Assembly (NCBI GenBank): GCA_043798355.1
Contig: JAZDOT010000036.1
Span: 1-64,000 of the forward strand
DNA: 64,000 nt
From: JAZDOT01 sp043798355
GTDB lineage: Bacteria > Patescibacteriota > Gracilibacteria > Peribacterales > Peribacteraceae
Reading direction: 5' to 3'
Below are positions 37,657 to 46,811 of the stretch, in pieces. The stretch's first letter is position 1, and each line of letters begins with the position of its first letter. A program made the position numbers and the translations under genes. Below the pieces are notes generated by a model, which had not been told where the DNA came from, did not search any database, and saw only the letters and a list, made by a program, of their open reading frames with translations.

Positions 37657-39963
37657 ATGCGCCTCGTAAGAGTAGCAAAAGCATTGGGCATGACCGGACA
37701 GCAGCTCCGGCACGAACTCACTTGCGTCAATTTCGGCATCAAGCCGACGGATCGCGAGATCCCAGACAACCTTGCGCATGGGGTCATCCGGTTCATCGCC
37801 CGCAAGCACAATCTGACGATCGATATGACGCTCCTCGGCGGACCGGATGACGGGACGGAAGAGACGGAAATGGAAAAAGGGGATACGGCAGAGGAAAAGA
37901 AAGAGGCTTCCGGGGAAGGGGAGAGCACGGAGAACGCTGCTACGACGAATGCTCCGGGTGCTTCCGATGCATCTTCTCCGGCGAAGGAGACGCTCAATGT
38001 GCTGCGCAAACTCTCGCTTGAGGATGTCTCCAAGCAGGCGATCGTCCGTCAGCAGCAGCGCGAGGGGCAGAAGAAGCAACACTTGTCGAAGGAGGAGCGC
38101 GATGAGAGAGCGCGCGAGGAGCAGGCAGGCACGGCAGCCGCGCGCACGAAGAAGGGCGCCGCGCAGGTGCATCAGGAGCAAATCAAGGTGAAGGAGGGGG
38201 TCGTCGCGCTTCCTTCGCAGGTGTCCGTGAAGGAGTTTGCGGAGAAGACGGGGATCCAGGTGCCGAAGGTGATCGCGGCACTCATGAAGAACGGTGTCAT
38301 GGTGACCATCACCCAGACCATCGATTACGAGACCGCCGCCATCGTCGCTGCGGATCTGGGCGTGACCGTTTCGAAGGAGCAGGTCATCGCATCTGCGGAA
38401 GATCTCCTCGCGAAGAACCTGAGTGAACTGATCAAGGATGAACCGGAGAACCTTGCGGAGCGGCCGCCGGTCGTCGTCATCATGGGGCACGTCGATCACG
38501 GAAAGACCTCCATTCTCGATGCCATCCGCGCAACGGATGTGGCTGCCGGGGAAGCAGGGGGGATCACGCAGCAGATCGGGGCGTATCAGGTGACGTACGT
38601 GCCTGAAGGGTCGAACGAGTCTCACCGTATCACCTTCCTCGATACTCCCGGCCACGCAGCCTTCACGGCCATGCGCGCCCGCGGGGCGCAGGGGGCGGAC
38701 ATCGCGGTCATCGTCGTCGCAGCCGACGAGGGGGTGAAGCCGACAACCGTCGAAGCCATCGCCCATGCGAAGGAGGGCAATGTGCCGATCCTCGTCGCGC
38801 TCAACAAGATCGATAAAGAGCACACGGACATCGATCGCATCAAAGGGGAGCTCTCGGCGCAGGATCTGCAGCCGGAGGAGTGGGGAGGCACGACGCACAT
38901 CATTCCCGTGAGCGCGAAGACGAAGCAGGGGATCACAGACCTCCTCGATGCCATCGTGCTCCTGGGGCAGATGAACAATCTAAAAGCCAATCCTCACCGT
39001 CTCGCGGTCGCAACAGTGATCGAGAGCCATCTGGATAAGTCCCTCGGGCCTCTGGCAACGGTGATCGTGAATACCGGAACGCTCCGGGACGGCGATGTCT
39101 TCGTCTGCGGACGGGTGCAGGGTCGCGTGCGCTCCATGACGGATGCCCACGGCAAGCGGTATGAAGAGGCGCTGCCGTCCTCGGCGGTGCGGGTGTCCGG
39201 TTTCTCCGCCGTTCCGCACGTCGGGGATATCGTGCAGATCATGCCTTCCGAGCAGCAGGCGAGAGCGCTGCTCGATTCCATCAGCGCGCAGAAGGATTTC
39301 CAGCGCAAGCGCAGCTTCGTGGACCTCGTGAGCCGTCTGTCGGAGGGGAAGGTGAAGCAGCTCAAAGTCGTCCTCAAGGCCGATACGCAGGGCGCGCTGG
39401 AGGCTCTGAAGGAGGCTCTCTCCAAGCTCTCCGGCACACAGACCGGCGTGAAGGTGATTTTCGCCGCCATCGGCGCCGTCACCGAGACGGATGTCATGAT
39501 GGCCTCCGCCAGCGACGGGATCGTCCTCGCGTTCAACGCGCCCGTTTCCGCGAGCGTCCGGAAGACCGCCGAGCGGGAAGGCGTAGAGGTCCGGCAGTAT
39601 GACGTGGTCTACCGTCTCCTCGAGGAAGTCACTCTGCTCATAGAGGGTCTGGTCGAGCCCGTGGAGGAAGAGCATGTGTACGGACACCTCGAAGTGAAAG
39701 GCGTGTTCCTGACGAAGAAGACGGAGCAGATCATCGGCGGACGGGTGACTGACGGCGTGATGAAGCGTCTGCCCTTCCGGTTGCTTCGGGACGGGAAACT
39801 TGCGGGGACGGGGCGCATCACGTCTCTCAAGCACATGGAGAAAGACATCCGCGAGGCCAAGGAGGGGTCCGAGTGCGGCATGCGCATAGAGTCCACACTT
39901 CCCGTTTCCGTGGGGGACGTTCTCGAGGTGTACCTCAAAGAGCTGAAGAAGAAGGAGGCGTGA
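37657..39963 (+). CDS. infB: Translation initiation factor IF-2
   Basis: GTPase that brings fMet-tRNA to the 30S subunit. 768 residues. N-terminal IF2 helical domain (MRLVRVAKALGMTGQQL), a long charged linker rich in Glu/Lys, then PVVVIMGHVDHGKTSIL (G1), GGITQQIGAYQV (G2), FLDTPGHAAFTAMRARG (G3), LNKIDKE (G4) and the C2 tRNA-binding domain at the end. A TACACT box near 37627 suggests its own promoter. Confidence 0.97.
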   Translation: MRLVRVAKALGMTGQQLRHELTCVNFGIKPTDREIPDNLAHGVIRFIARKHNLTIDMTLLGGPDDGTEETEMEKGDTAEEKKEASGEGESTENAATTNAPGASDASSPAKETLNVLRKLSLEDVSKQAIVRQQQREGQKKQHLSKEERDERAREEQAGTAAARTKKGAAQVHQEQIKVKEGVVALPSQVSVKEFAEKTGIQVPKVIAALMKNGVMVTITQTIDYETAAIVAADLGVTVSKEQVIASAEDLLAKNLSELIKDEPENLAERPPVVVIMGHVDHGKTSILDAIRATDVAAGEAGGITQQIGAYQVTYVPEGSNESHRITFLDTPGHAAFTAMRARGAQGADIAVIVVAADEGVKPTTVEAIAHAKEGNVPILVALNKIDKEHTDIDRIKGELSAQDLQPEEWGGTTHIIPVSAKTKQGITDLLDAIVLLGQMNNLKANPHRLAVATVIESHLDKSLGPLATVIVNTGTLRDGDVFVCGRVQGRVRSMTDAHGKRYEEALPSSAVRVSGFSAVPHVGDIVQIMPSEQQARALLDSISAQKDFQRKRSFVDLVSRLSEGKVKQLKVVLKADTQGALEALKEALSKLSGTQTGVKVIFAAIGAVTETDVMMASASDGIVLAFNAPVSASVRKTAEREGVEVRQYDVVYRLLEEVTLLIEGLVEPVEEEHVYGHLEVKGVFLTKKTEQIIGGRVTDGVMKRLPFRLLRDGKLAGTGRITSLKHMEKDIREAKEGSECGMRIESTLPVSVGDVLEVYLKELKKKEA

Positions 39964-39976
39964 GGTACTTTTTCGA

Positions 39977-41764
39977 TCATATCGTTTTCACCCATTCATC
40001 AAATTTGGCTTTTTGGTCTGGTTTAAATGAGAATGAGGGATCTCCCACCGTGATACGGATCGTCTCTTGGACTTTGTCGGCATTGTGGAAATCTCCACCT
40101 TGCGCCTGAATGATGTCTTTCAGTTTGTTCATCTCTGTGTTGAATCCCGCTTGATCGATTCCTGCAACATTGATGTTCGTGACGAAGTCTCTCACCTTTG
40201 GTTGTTGAATCGCGTTTCCTTTGATGGCATTACCTACTTCTGTTGGGGATTTTGTTGATAATCCGGGAATTTTCAACCCTTCTGCCGCCTTCGCCGTTCC
40301 TTCGTACATCATCTTGTCTAAGTATGCCTGCGGACCGCGCTTGGCGAGGCCGAGGATGCCGAGCGGCGAAACTGTCTTCTTCGCGCCGCCCGTAGTCGGG
40401 ATCAGAATGGGAACCGCGAGCGGGGCGGCGAGGGCCAGCTTGCCGAGACCCTTGCCCCAGTTCTGAATGCCTTGTGTGATGTTCGCGGTGAAGGTGAATG
40501 TCTTGAGTGCCATGAATGTCCCCACCCAGAACACGCCGAACGACATGCACAGCCACAGGAACTGCCAGCCTGTCGTGATCACCGAAAACAGACTCGGGCC
40601 CATGTTGACGTTCAGGGCGGTGGCGGAAGCCGGAGGACTGTTCCAGAAGGGCATTCCGGCATTCATGAGGATGAATCCGGCGCTGATGGGGATCGCGACG
40701 AATACGGGGAGGAAGGCGGCTCCGAGAAAAGTGTTCCATACCTTCATCGTATTCACACCGAACTTTTCCCCGATGACGAAGCCGACGAACATGAACGGCA
40801 TAGCGGCGATCGTGATCCAGAGAACCGGAATCCGTACGAGGAATGCCACGAACATGGCGAGAAGCGGGAAGAAGAACGCGACAGCGAACACGAACTGGAA
40901 GAGCACGCGCACGGCGTACTGGATGAGTGCGGAGACGTGTTGCGGGAAGGTGGTTGTTCCAGTAGGGGAGGGGGGAGGGGTGTAGCTTACAGCCGATAGA
41001 TTGGTGACGTGCGCGTGGTTGAAGGCGAGACCGAGCAGGACAGCGCCGGGGGTGTTCGCATTGCTTGCGAGTGGAACCAGGGCAAAGCACAGGTTACCCC
41101 CGAGTTTTGGATAGTAATTGTTGGGACAATCGTTGCCCATATTCGTCGGATTGAACACGGGCTGGTCCCATATGAGACACTTACCCAATTTTGATTTGGG
41201 TGGTGTTCCCGTGGGCGGGTATGCTGTTTTGCATTCAGGCATGGAACTCGAGAGCGGGAGCGAGTAGATGGTTGCCGTGAGGACGTTTGACACATCCAGG
41301 ATGACGCGTGGGAAGAACCACGAGAAATTGACGAGGACGATGGCGAGCACGAATTTCACCGCTTTCTCCTTCACGAGGGTCTTATTGCCCATCACGATGG
41401 TGTAGACCGCTCCGAAGAGGAGTGCCATGGCCAGGAGGATATTCACGATGTCCCGCGAGATTTCCCAGAGAGACTGGAGAGGATTGGCGACTCCCGCGGC
41501 GCTCTTGTTGAAGAAGTCGATGACGAGCTGGTTATTGAGAAGCGGTTCGATGATGTAGAGGAGCAGGTACGTGAAGTACTCCACGAACCCCATGAGGACC
41601 CCCAGTGCCTCTACGATCGTATTTGTTGCACCGGCCGCCGGGGTAGTAGCCTGAGCGAATGCTTTCCCTATAAGTGAAAGAGTATTCATTTCCCCTGACA
41701 CTATCAGCCATCCGAGGAAGAGGGCGGAGAGGGAACCGATGAATATTTTTTTCCTCGAGATCAT
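39977..41764 (-). CDS. VirB6/TrbL-like polytopic membrane protein
   Basis: 595 residues from ATG 41764, chosen because a TATCCT -10 box lies 6 nt upstream. N-terminal signal-like helix, then about eight membrane segments, among them TYLLLYIIEPLL, LLAMALLFGAVYTIVM, AVAFFFPLLAMFVAFLV and FLWLCMSFGVFWVGTFMAL. A periplasmic loop holds Cys residues (PECKTAYPP, KCLIWDQP). The layout is that of TrbL/VirB6 inner-membrane channel proteins. The hydrophilic C terminus is unknown. With the VirB2-like pilin it points to a type IV secretion or pilus system. Confidence 0.6.
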   Translation of the reverse strand: MISRKKIFIGSLSALFLGWLIVSGEMNTLSLIGKAFAQATTPAAGATNTIVEALGVLMGFVEYFTYLLLYIIEPLLNNQLVIDFFNKSAAGVANPLQSLWEISRDIVNILLAMALLFGAVYTIVMGNKTLVKEKAVKFVLAIVLVNFSWFFPRVILDVSNVLTATIYSLPLSSSMPECKTAYPPTGTPPKSKLGKCLIWDQPVFNPTNMGNDCPNNYYPKLGGNLCFALVPLASNANTPGAVLLGLAFNHAHVTNLSAVSYTPPPSPTGTTTFPQHVSALIQYAVRVLFQFVFAVAFFFPLLAMFVAFLVRIPVLWITIAAMPFMFVGFVIGEKFGVNTMKVWNTFLGAAFLPVFVAIPISAGFILMNAGMPFWNSPPASATALNVNMGPSLFSVITTGWQFLWLCMSFGVFWVGTFMALKTFTFTANITQGIQNWGKGLGKLALAAPLAVPILIPTTGGAKKTVSPLGILGLAKRGPQAYLDKMMYEGTAKAAEGLKIPGLSTKSPTEVGNAIKGNAIQQPKVRDFVTNINVAGIDQAGFNTEMNKLKDIIQAQGGDFHNADKVQETIRITVGDPSFSFKPDQKAKFDEWVKTI

Positions 41765-42037
41765 CAGGATAGGATAGCACATATTCGGTTTCTTAGGAAG
41801 CCTGCAGACGGATTATTTTAAAGAAAGGGAAGCCTCTCCTTGTTTAGGGAAATGTATAGCTAGAACACAAAACATGTTCAGGCATGAGTATAAATTGTAT
41901 TCAATAAAACACTGTATAATTATAAATATATTGAGTTTTAATTATATATAAGCCAAATTCTTTGATCAAATTAAATGTTCATATTAATGTACAATTTTCT
42001 TGCGCTTAGGGTGTGTTCATGACTACTGTTTGTGAAC
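41765..42037. promoter_or_regulatory. AT-rich divergent region with TGTTCA sites
   Basis: Very AT-rich, unlike the rest. TGTTCA occurs at about 41875, 41973 and 42014, and its complement TGAACA just before the regulator's ATG; TGTTCA..TGAACA (42014-42038) forms an inverted pair spaced ~13 bp. It could be the operator of the winged-helix regulator that follows. Confidence 0.45.
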
Positions 42038-42625
42038 ATGTCATCAGTGATTCTCAAAGCGCTGTTCAGTTCTCAAACAAGAGTGAAGCTCCTCTCGACG
42101 TTCCTTCTGCATCCTGAACAGGAGTACTTCATCCGCGAACTCACGCGGCTCCTCCATGAGCAGATCAATTCTATCCGGAGAGAACTGGAGAACCTGCGGC
42201 GGATCGGTCTCGTGAAGGCCCGCCACCGTAACCGCAAGAAGTACTATCACATCGATCCGGAGTTCTCCTTTTTCATCGAACTCAAGAATATCTTCGCGAA
42301 GGAAGTGCAGGCGGAGAGCCCCATCGTCGCCAGTCTCAAGAAGATCCCCGGGGTGGATCTCGTTCTGCTCGCGGGGAATTTCGTCGGCACGGAGAGCAAG
42401 GTCGATCTCCTCGTCATCGGTGATATCAAGAAGGAGATGATCGAAGCGCTCCTCCTGCAGGATGCGAGCATGAAGAATGTGCGCTACTCCATCTTCCCCC
42501 GTCCGGATTTCCTCTACCGCCTGAGTCTGCGGGATCGCTTCATCACCGAGATTATCAATGATCCAAGGAACATTCTCGTGCACAATCTCATTCAGAAGGA
42601 GATGGAGGAGGCGAAAGAGAAGTAG
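42038..42625 (+). CDS. Winged-helix regulator fused to a nucleotidyltransferase-like domain
   Basis: 195 residues. The N-terminal ~75 residues are a winged helix (SSQTRVKLLSTFLLHPEQEY..RELTRLLHEQINSIRREL..LRRIGLV). The C-terminal part has LVLLAGNFVGTESKVDLLVIGD, an MNT-like GxF-SxVDLLVIG pattern as in antitoxin and regulator fusions, but with GTES in place of the usual GSxARG, so catalysis is doubtful. It probably autoregulates through the TGTTCA sites upstream. It may be GTG-started two codons earlier. Confidence 0.75.
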   Translation: MSSVILKALFSSQTRVKLLSTFLLHPEQEYFIRELTRLLHEQINSIRRELENLRRIGLVKARHRNRKKYYHIDPEFSFFIELKNIFAKEVQAESPIVASLKKIPGVDLVLLAGNFVGTESKVDLLVIGDIKKEMIEALLLQDASMKNVRYSIFPRPDFLYRLSLRDRFITEIINDPRNILVHNLIQKEMEEAKEK

Positions 42626-42683
42626 GCGGGGAAAGTGCTTTACAGACAACGAGGCCTTCGGTTAAGCTGCGCGAAACTTGCCC

Positions 42684-43121
42684 ATGACGTCCCGTCTCCA
42701 CGCTCTCCAACCGGCACTGAAGAAGAAGCACCCCGACCTGAAAGCCGGATACACCGTACGCGTGCATGAGAAAGTGCAGGAGGGGGAGAAGGAACGTCTT
42801 CAGGTGTTCGAAGGACTGGTCATCGCGGTGCACAAGGGGATGACGTCGGCCGATGCCAGTTTCACCGTGCGCAAGATCGCTTCCGGTATCGGGGTGGAGC
42901 GTGTCTACGCACTGCATTCGCCGCTCATCGAGAAGATCGATGTGAAGCGTGTAGCCAACGTGCGTCGGGCGAAGTTGTATTTCCTGCGCGGCAGGAGCGG
43001 CAAGTCCGCGCGCCTGAGTGAGCGGTTCACGAAAGGGGAGGAGTTCGCTGTTGCGGTTCAGCCTGAGGACGGCGAAGCACCGGAGGTGCCAAACACAGAG
43101 ATCGCAGAGCCGAAAGCGTAA
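42684..43121 (+). CDS. rplS: 50S ribosomal protein L19
   Basis: 145 residues. The GYTVRVHEKVQEGEKERLQVFEGLVIA segment and the SFTVRKIASGIGVERVYALHSPLI core are diagnostic; RRAKLYFLRGRSGKSARL ends the conserved part. An acidic C-terminal extension (PEDGEAPEVP) is added. A promoter TTTACA-18-TAAGCT lies about 22 nt upstream of the ATG. Confidence 0.97.
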   Translation: MTSRLHALQPALKKKHPDLKAGYTVRVHEKVQEGEKERLQVFEGLVIAVHKGMTSADASFTVRKIASGIGVERVYALHSPLIEKIDVKRVANVRRAKLYFLRGRSGKSARLSERFTKGEEFAVAVQPEDGEAPEVPNTEIAEPKA

Positions 43122-43181
43122 TGGTTTTCTCCGGTGCAGAGGTTTCCGCGCGCAGATCTGTTCGTGTATAGTTTGCTGGCC

Positions 43182-44126
43182 ATGCGGCGTGTTCTCCTCA
43201 TCGGGAATTACGGGGTCGGCAATCTGGGGGATGAAGCTCTCTGTCGTTTCTTCCAGCGCCGGTATCCTCACATATGCTTCGATGTCGTCTCGGCTTGTCC
43301 CGGAGAAGGGGAGTATCCGCGCTTCCCGTTCGGATTGCGTTCGCTCCTGCGCCCCTGGTGGAGGACGCTTCGGGCGCTTTTTCGGTGCGACGGTGTCGTC
43401 TTCGGCGGCGGGTCACTCTTCACGGACATCGAATCCGCCTCCGCCTGTCGTCTGTGGTGGTGGCACGCGCTGTTTGCCCGTCTGTTCAAAAAGCCGATCA
43501 TCCTTGCATTCCAGGGGATCGGACCTTTCCGGTCGGCAGCTTCTGAGCGCCTGGCTCGTTCAGTCGTGAGGGCTTCCGTTGCACTCTCCGTGCGCGACTT
43601 TGCATCGTTCACCCGCGTGGAGACCTGGCGGTTGAACAAAAAAGTTGTTCTTTCTTTTGATCCACTCTATGCCCTGATGAGGAGCGTATCCGTACGATCG
43701 GCTCCGCGGAAAATCATCGCTCTCATCCCGCGGCGGAATTCCGGACAGGCCTTCATCGATGCCTGCATGACTGCCGTACGCGAAGCGGACTGGGAGGGGG
43801 TTGTGATTCTCTCGCTCCAGCCTTCTAACAGGGGGGAGCGCAAGGTCTGTGAGCGGCTGAAGACGGCCCTCGGCCGTGCGACCGTTGTCCCTGTCTCCGC
43901 TCTCGATCAGCTGGTGCAGCTCGTTTCCGAGGCGGGGTGTGTCGTTTCGGAGCGTTACCACGGAGCGCTCGCGGCGCTCGCACTCGGCAAGCCTCTCGTC
44001 CTCGTGAGTCAGGGGAGTGATGACAAGCTTTCGACGCTCTCGCATCTCCTGCGCGTCCCTCCGGAAGAGCTTCTGAACCTCATCGAGGAAGGGGAGCGTG
44101 CTCTGTTTGATGCGCTTGCGACGTAG
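43182..44126 (+). CDS. csaB: Polysaccharide pyruvyl transferase (CsaB-like)
   Basis: 314 residues. Visible: LLIGNYGVGNLGDEAL, GVVFGGGSLFTDIES, IILAFQGIGPFRS, LSVRDFASF, and the C-terminal SERYHGALAALALGKPLV. CsaB adds pyruvate ketals to a wall polymer, which is the ligand of SLH domains. This fits the SLH-domain surface protein at 50179-51495. ATG 43182 is 9 nt after a TATAGT -10 box. Confidence 0.88.
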   Translation: MRRVLLIGNYGVGNLGDEALCRFFQRRYPHICFDVVSACPGEGEYPRFPFGLRSLLRPWWRTLRALFRCDGVVFGGGSLFTDIESASACRLWWWHALFARLFKKPIILAFQGIGPFRSAASERLARSVVRASVALSVRDFASFTRVETWRLNKKVVLSFDPLYALMRSVSVRSAPRKIIALIPRRNSGQAFIDACMTAVREADWEGVVILSLQPSNRGERKVCERLKTALGRATVVPVSALDQLVQLVSEAGCVVSERYHGALAALALGKPLVLVSQGSDDKLSTLSHLLRVPPEELLNLIEEGERALFDALAT

Positions 44127-44174
44127 CGTTCAGCGAAGAGCGATCAGCGATCAGCCTTCACATCGACATGGCCT

Positions 44175-44203
44175 GTAGAGTCGTACCGCCGGTACGACTC
44201 TAC
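44175..44203 (+). terminator. Perfect 13-bp hairpin after csaB
   Basis: GTAGAGTCGTACC / GGTACGACTCTAC with a 3-base loop GCC. No T-run directly after, so it may be a repeat rather than a terminator. Confidence 0.45.
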
Positions 44204-44253
44204 TCATCAATCAATACGTTTCTTCCCCCAAAAAATCAGGTAAGCTCTGTTTC

Positions 44254-46119
44254 GTGGAAATACGCAATTTCTGCATCATCGCGCATATCGATCACGGGAA
44301 GTCGACCCTGGCCGATCGCATGATCGAACTCACCGGAACGCTTCAAAAACGCGAGATGAAGGCGCAGCTCCTCGATATGATGGATCTGGAGCGGGAGCGG
44401 GGGATCACCATCAAACTCACCCCCGTCCGCATGCACTGGAACCCTTCGACACACTCAGGGCAGGGAGGCATCCAACTCAATCTCATCGATACCCCCGGTC
44501 ACACGGATTTCCGCTACGAGGTGAGCCGGTCGCTGGCTGCGTGCGAGGGGGCAATCCTCCTCGTGGATGCGTCCCAGGGGATTCAGGCACAGACGCTCGC
44601 GGTCCTCACGATGGCCATGGAGCATGATCTTGCGATCATTCCCGTTCTCAATAAGATCGATCTTCCTGCTGCAGATCCCGATCGTGTGAGTGAAGAGGTG
44701 GTCAAGCTTCTGGGATGTGAAAAGCATGAGATTCTGCGCATTTCGGCCAAGGAGGGGAGTGGGGTCGCGGAAGTACTGGATGAAGTGGTGAAGCGGGTGC
44801 CTGCACCCTCTCCCCCAACCCCTCCCCCGGAGGGGGAGGGGAGTGCTTCGCGTAGAGATGCGCGGGCACTCATTTTCGATGCCGTCATGGACACGTATCG
44901 CGGGGCTGTCGCGTACGTGCGTGTCAAAGACGGGCGGTTTGCCAAGGGTGACAAGGTGCACCTGCTCGGCACGAAGACCCCTGTGGAGATTCTCGACATC
45001 GGGTACTTCGCGCCGAAGTACGTCTCGAATGATGCGCTCGAGGAGGGGGAGATCGGGTACATCGTGACGGGGGCGAAGGATGTGCACTCCGTCCGGACGG
45101 GGGACACCATCGCGTCCGCGCCCGATATTCCGGCCCTCCCGGGATACAAGGATGTGCAGCCGATGGTCTTTGCCGGGTTGTACCCTTCGAATGCCGATGA
45201 CTATCCGGATCTGCGCACGGCGCTCGAGAAGCTTGCCCTGAATGACGCCGCTCTCCGGTTCGAGCCGGAGCGCAATGCCGCGCTCGGGAACGGTTTCCGC
45301 TGCGGATTCCTCGGTCTCCTCCACATGGACATCGTTCAGGAGCGCCTCGAGCGCGAGCACGATTGTGACCTCGTGATTACGGCTCCGAGCGTGCTCTTCG
45401 AGGTGAAGCTCGCCGTCAAGCGGCCGGGCGAAGTGGTGCGCAGCAGTCTGCTGAAAGTAGAGGAGCCGGATACGGCCGCCATCTCCAATCCCGCCGACGT
45501 TCCCGATCCCTCCACCATTGCCGAGATCCGCGAACCGTGGGTCAAGCTCGAGATCGTCTGCCGTGCCGAGGACATCGGAGCCGCCATGACGCTCGTTTCG
45601 GAACGTCGCGGCATCTATCGGTCGCTCGAGTACCTCGATGCCGACCGTGCGCTCCTCCATTTCGAAGTGCCCCTCCAGGCCATCGTTCTCGATTTCTTTG
45701 ATCGGCTGAAGTCATCGACGTCCGGGTACGCCTCCATGAGCTACGAACCGATCGGTTTCCGGGCCGGTGATCTGGTCAAACTGCAGATCCTCCTCCTCTC
45801 TGAACCGGCGGATGCCCTGAGTTCCATCGTGCACCGGAGTGAAGCGCACAGCGTCGGGGCGATCATCTGCAAGAGGCTCAAGGAAGTGATCCCGAAGGAA
45901 CAATTTCAGATTCCCATTCAGGCGGCGGTGGGCGCGAAGATCGTCGCCCGCGAGACGGTTTCTGCATACCGGAAGGACGTGACTGGCTACCTCTATGGCG
46001 GAGACGTTTCCCGCAAGAAGAAACTCCTCGAGAAGCAGAAGAAAGGGAAGAAGCGGATGAAGCAGATGGGGAGGGTGACGCTCACGCAGGAGGCTTTTCT
46101 GAGTGTTTTGAAGAGGTGA
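44254..46119 (+). CDS. lepA: Elongation factor 4 (LepA)
   Basis: Ribosome-associated GTPase. 621 residues. G1 IIAHIDHGKSTLADRM, LERERGITIK, LIDTPGHTDFRYEVSRSL, LNKIDLPAADPDRV, and the lepA-specific C-terminal part with YLYGGDVSRKKKLLEKQKKGKKRM. Two loops of the family are replaced or enlarged by palindromic DNA: residues near WNPSTHSGQGG (44442-44465) and APSPPTPPPEGEGS (44806-44842). GTG 44254 follows a TAAGCT -10 box by 7 nt. Confidence 0.95.
   Translation: MEIRNFCIIAHIDHGKSTLADRMIELTGTLQKREMKAQLLDMMDLERERGITIKLTPVRMHWNPSTHSGQGGIQLNLIDTPGHTDFRYEVSRSLAACEGAILLVDASQGIQAQTLAVLTMAMEHDLAIIPVLNKIDLPAADPDRVSEEVVKLLGCEKHEILRISAKEGSGVAEVLDEVVKRVPAPSPPTPPPEGEGSASRRDARALIFDAVMDTYRGAVAYVRVKDGRFAKGDKVHLLGTKTPVEILDIGYFAPKYVSNDALEEGEIGYIVTGAKDVHSVRTGDTIASAPDIPALPGYKDVQPMVFAGLYPSNADDYPDLRTALEKLALNDAALRFEPERNAALGNGFRCGFLGLLHMDIVQERLEREHDCDLVITAPSVLFEVKLAVKRPGEVVRSSLLKVEEPDTAAISNPADVPDPSTIAEIREPWVKLEIVCRAEDIGAAMTLVSERRGIYRSLEYLDADRALLHFEVPLQAIVLDFFDRLKSSTSGYASMSYEPIGFRAGDLVKLQILLLSEPADALSSIVHRSEAHSVGAIICKRLKEVIPKEQFQIPIQAAVGAKIVARETVSAYRKDVTGYLYGGDVSRKKKLLEKQKKGKKRMKQMGRVTLTQEAFLSVLKR
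44442..44465. repeat. Palindrome inside lepA (CCCTTCGAC..CTCAGGG + CAGGG)
   Basis: In frame, in the variable loop before LNLIDTPGH. The CAGGGCAGG tail matches the truB insert. Confidence 0.75.
44819..44841. repeat. REP-like palindrome inside lepA (CCCCTCCCCC..GGGGGAGGGG)
   Basis: Adds a Pro-rich loop (SPPTPPPEGEG) after the G domain; the same motif is intergenic elsewhere in the window. Confidence 0.8.
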
Positions 46120-46123
46120 AAGC

Positions 46124-46213
46124 CAAATTGATAATTGATAATGGATCATTGAAGATGCAAAAATGAGTGGGGGTGAAGAATTATCAATTATCAATTCTCA
46201 ATTATTCATTCAC
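46124..46213. repeat. AATTGATAAT repeats in inverted orientation
   Basis: ATTGATAATTGATAATGG on one side and AATTATCAATTATCAATT on the other, able to pair, between lepA and thpR. Confidence 0.7.
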
Positions 46214-46229
46214 TCGGTAGGGTACGGGA

Positions 46230-46787
46230 GTGATCAAACTCTCCAGTTTACGCTTTCCCCTTCGCTCTACGTTCCTCGCGCTCCCGCTCGAAGGGCCTGC
46301 CAAGTGGCAGTTTCAGGCTCTGCAGGAAGAGTTGAAGCCGTTTGCAGACGTGATGAATTTTCAGAATCCCGAGTCTCCGCACCTGACACTGCAGTTCTGG
46401 AAGGAAATGATGGAGATCGAAGTCCATCAGATGAGAAAGCAGGCGGAGAAGATCGCCGCTGCCACGGCGCCCTTCACTCTGCATGTCACCGGGGCCGACG
46501 TATTCGAAGAGCGCGGACTTGTCCGCGTGCTCTTCCTCGAAATTGCGTTCTCGGAGGAATTGGCGCGGCTGAAGAAGTCCTGCCCGTGGCCGAGTGGGAA
46601 GCCTTTTGCGCCACACATCACGCTCGCGCGTGTGCACCATCCGGAAGGATTCAACATTGTGAGGAAGAAAGCCATGAAAGCACTCGACGGGATTGCCTTT
46701 GAGATCCCCATCGATCGCTTGCGGCTGTATGTGGAAGTGGATGGACGCAAACAGACTCCGCTTGAAGAGTTCGTCTTTCCCTCCTAA
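46230..46787 (+). CDS. thpR: RNA 2',3'-cyclic phosphodiesterase (2H family)
   Basis: 185 residues. The two catalytic HxT motifs are visible as SPHLTLQFW and FAPHITLARV, about 80 residues apart, typical of the 2'-5' RNA ligase/cyclic phosphodiesterase family. GTG 46230 is 6 nt after a TAGGGT box. A CCCTAA repeat covers its last codons and stop. Confidence 0.88.
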   Translation: MIKLSSLRFPLRSTFLALPLEGPAKWQFQALQEELKPFADVMNFQNPESPHLTLQFWKEMMEIEVHQMRKQAEKIAAATAPFTLHVTGADVFEERGLVRVLFLEIAFSEELARLKKSCPWPSGKPFAPHITLARVHHPEGFNIVRKKAMKALDGIAFEIPIDRLRLYVEVDGRKQTPLEEFVFPS

Positions 46788-46811
46788 CCCTAACCCTAAC
46801 CCTAACCCTAT
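46783..46811. repeat. Telomere-like CCCTAA repeat
   Basis: Four CCTAAC units spanning the thpR stop and the end of the convergent gene at 46808. Confidence 0.85.
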
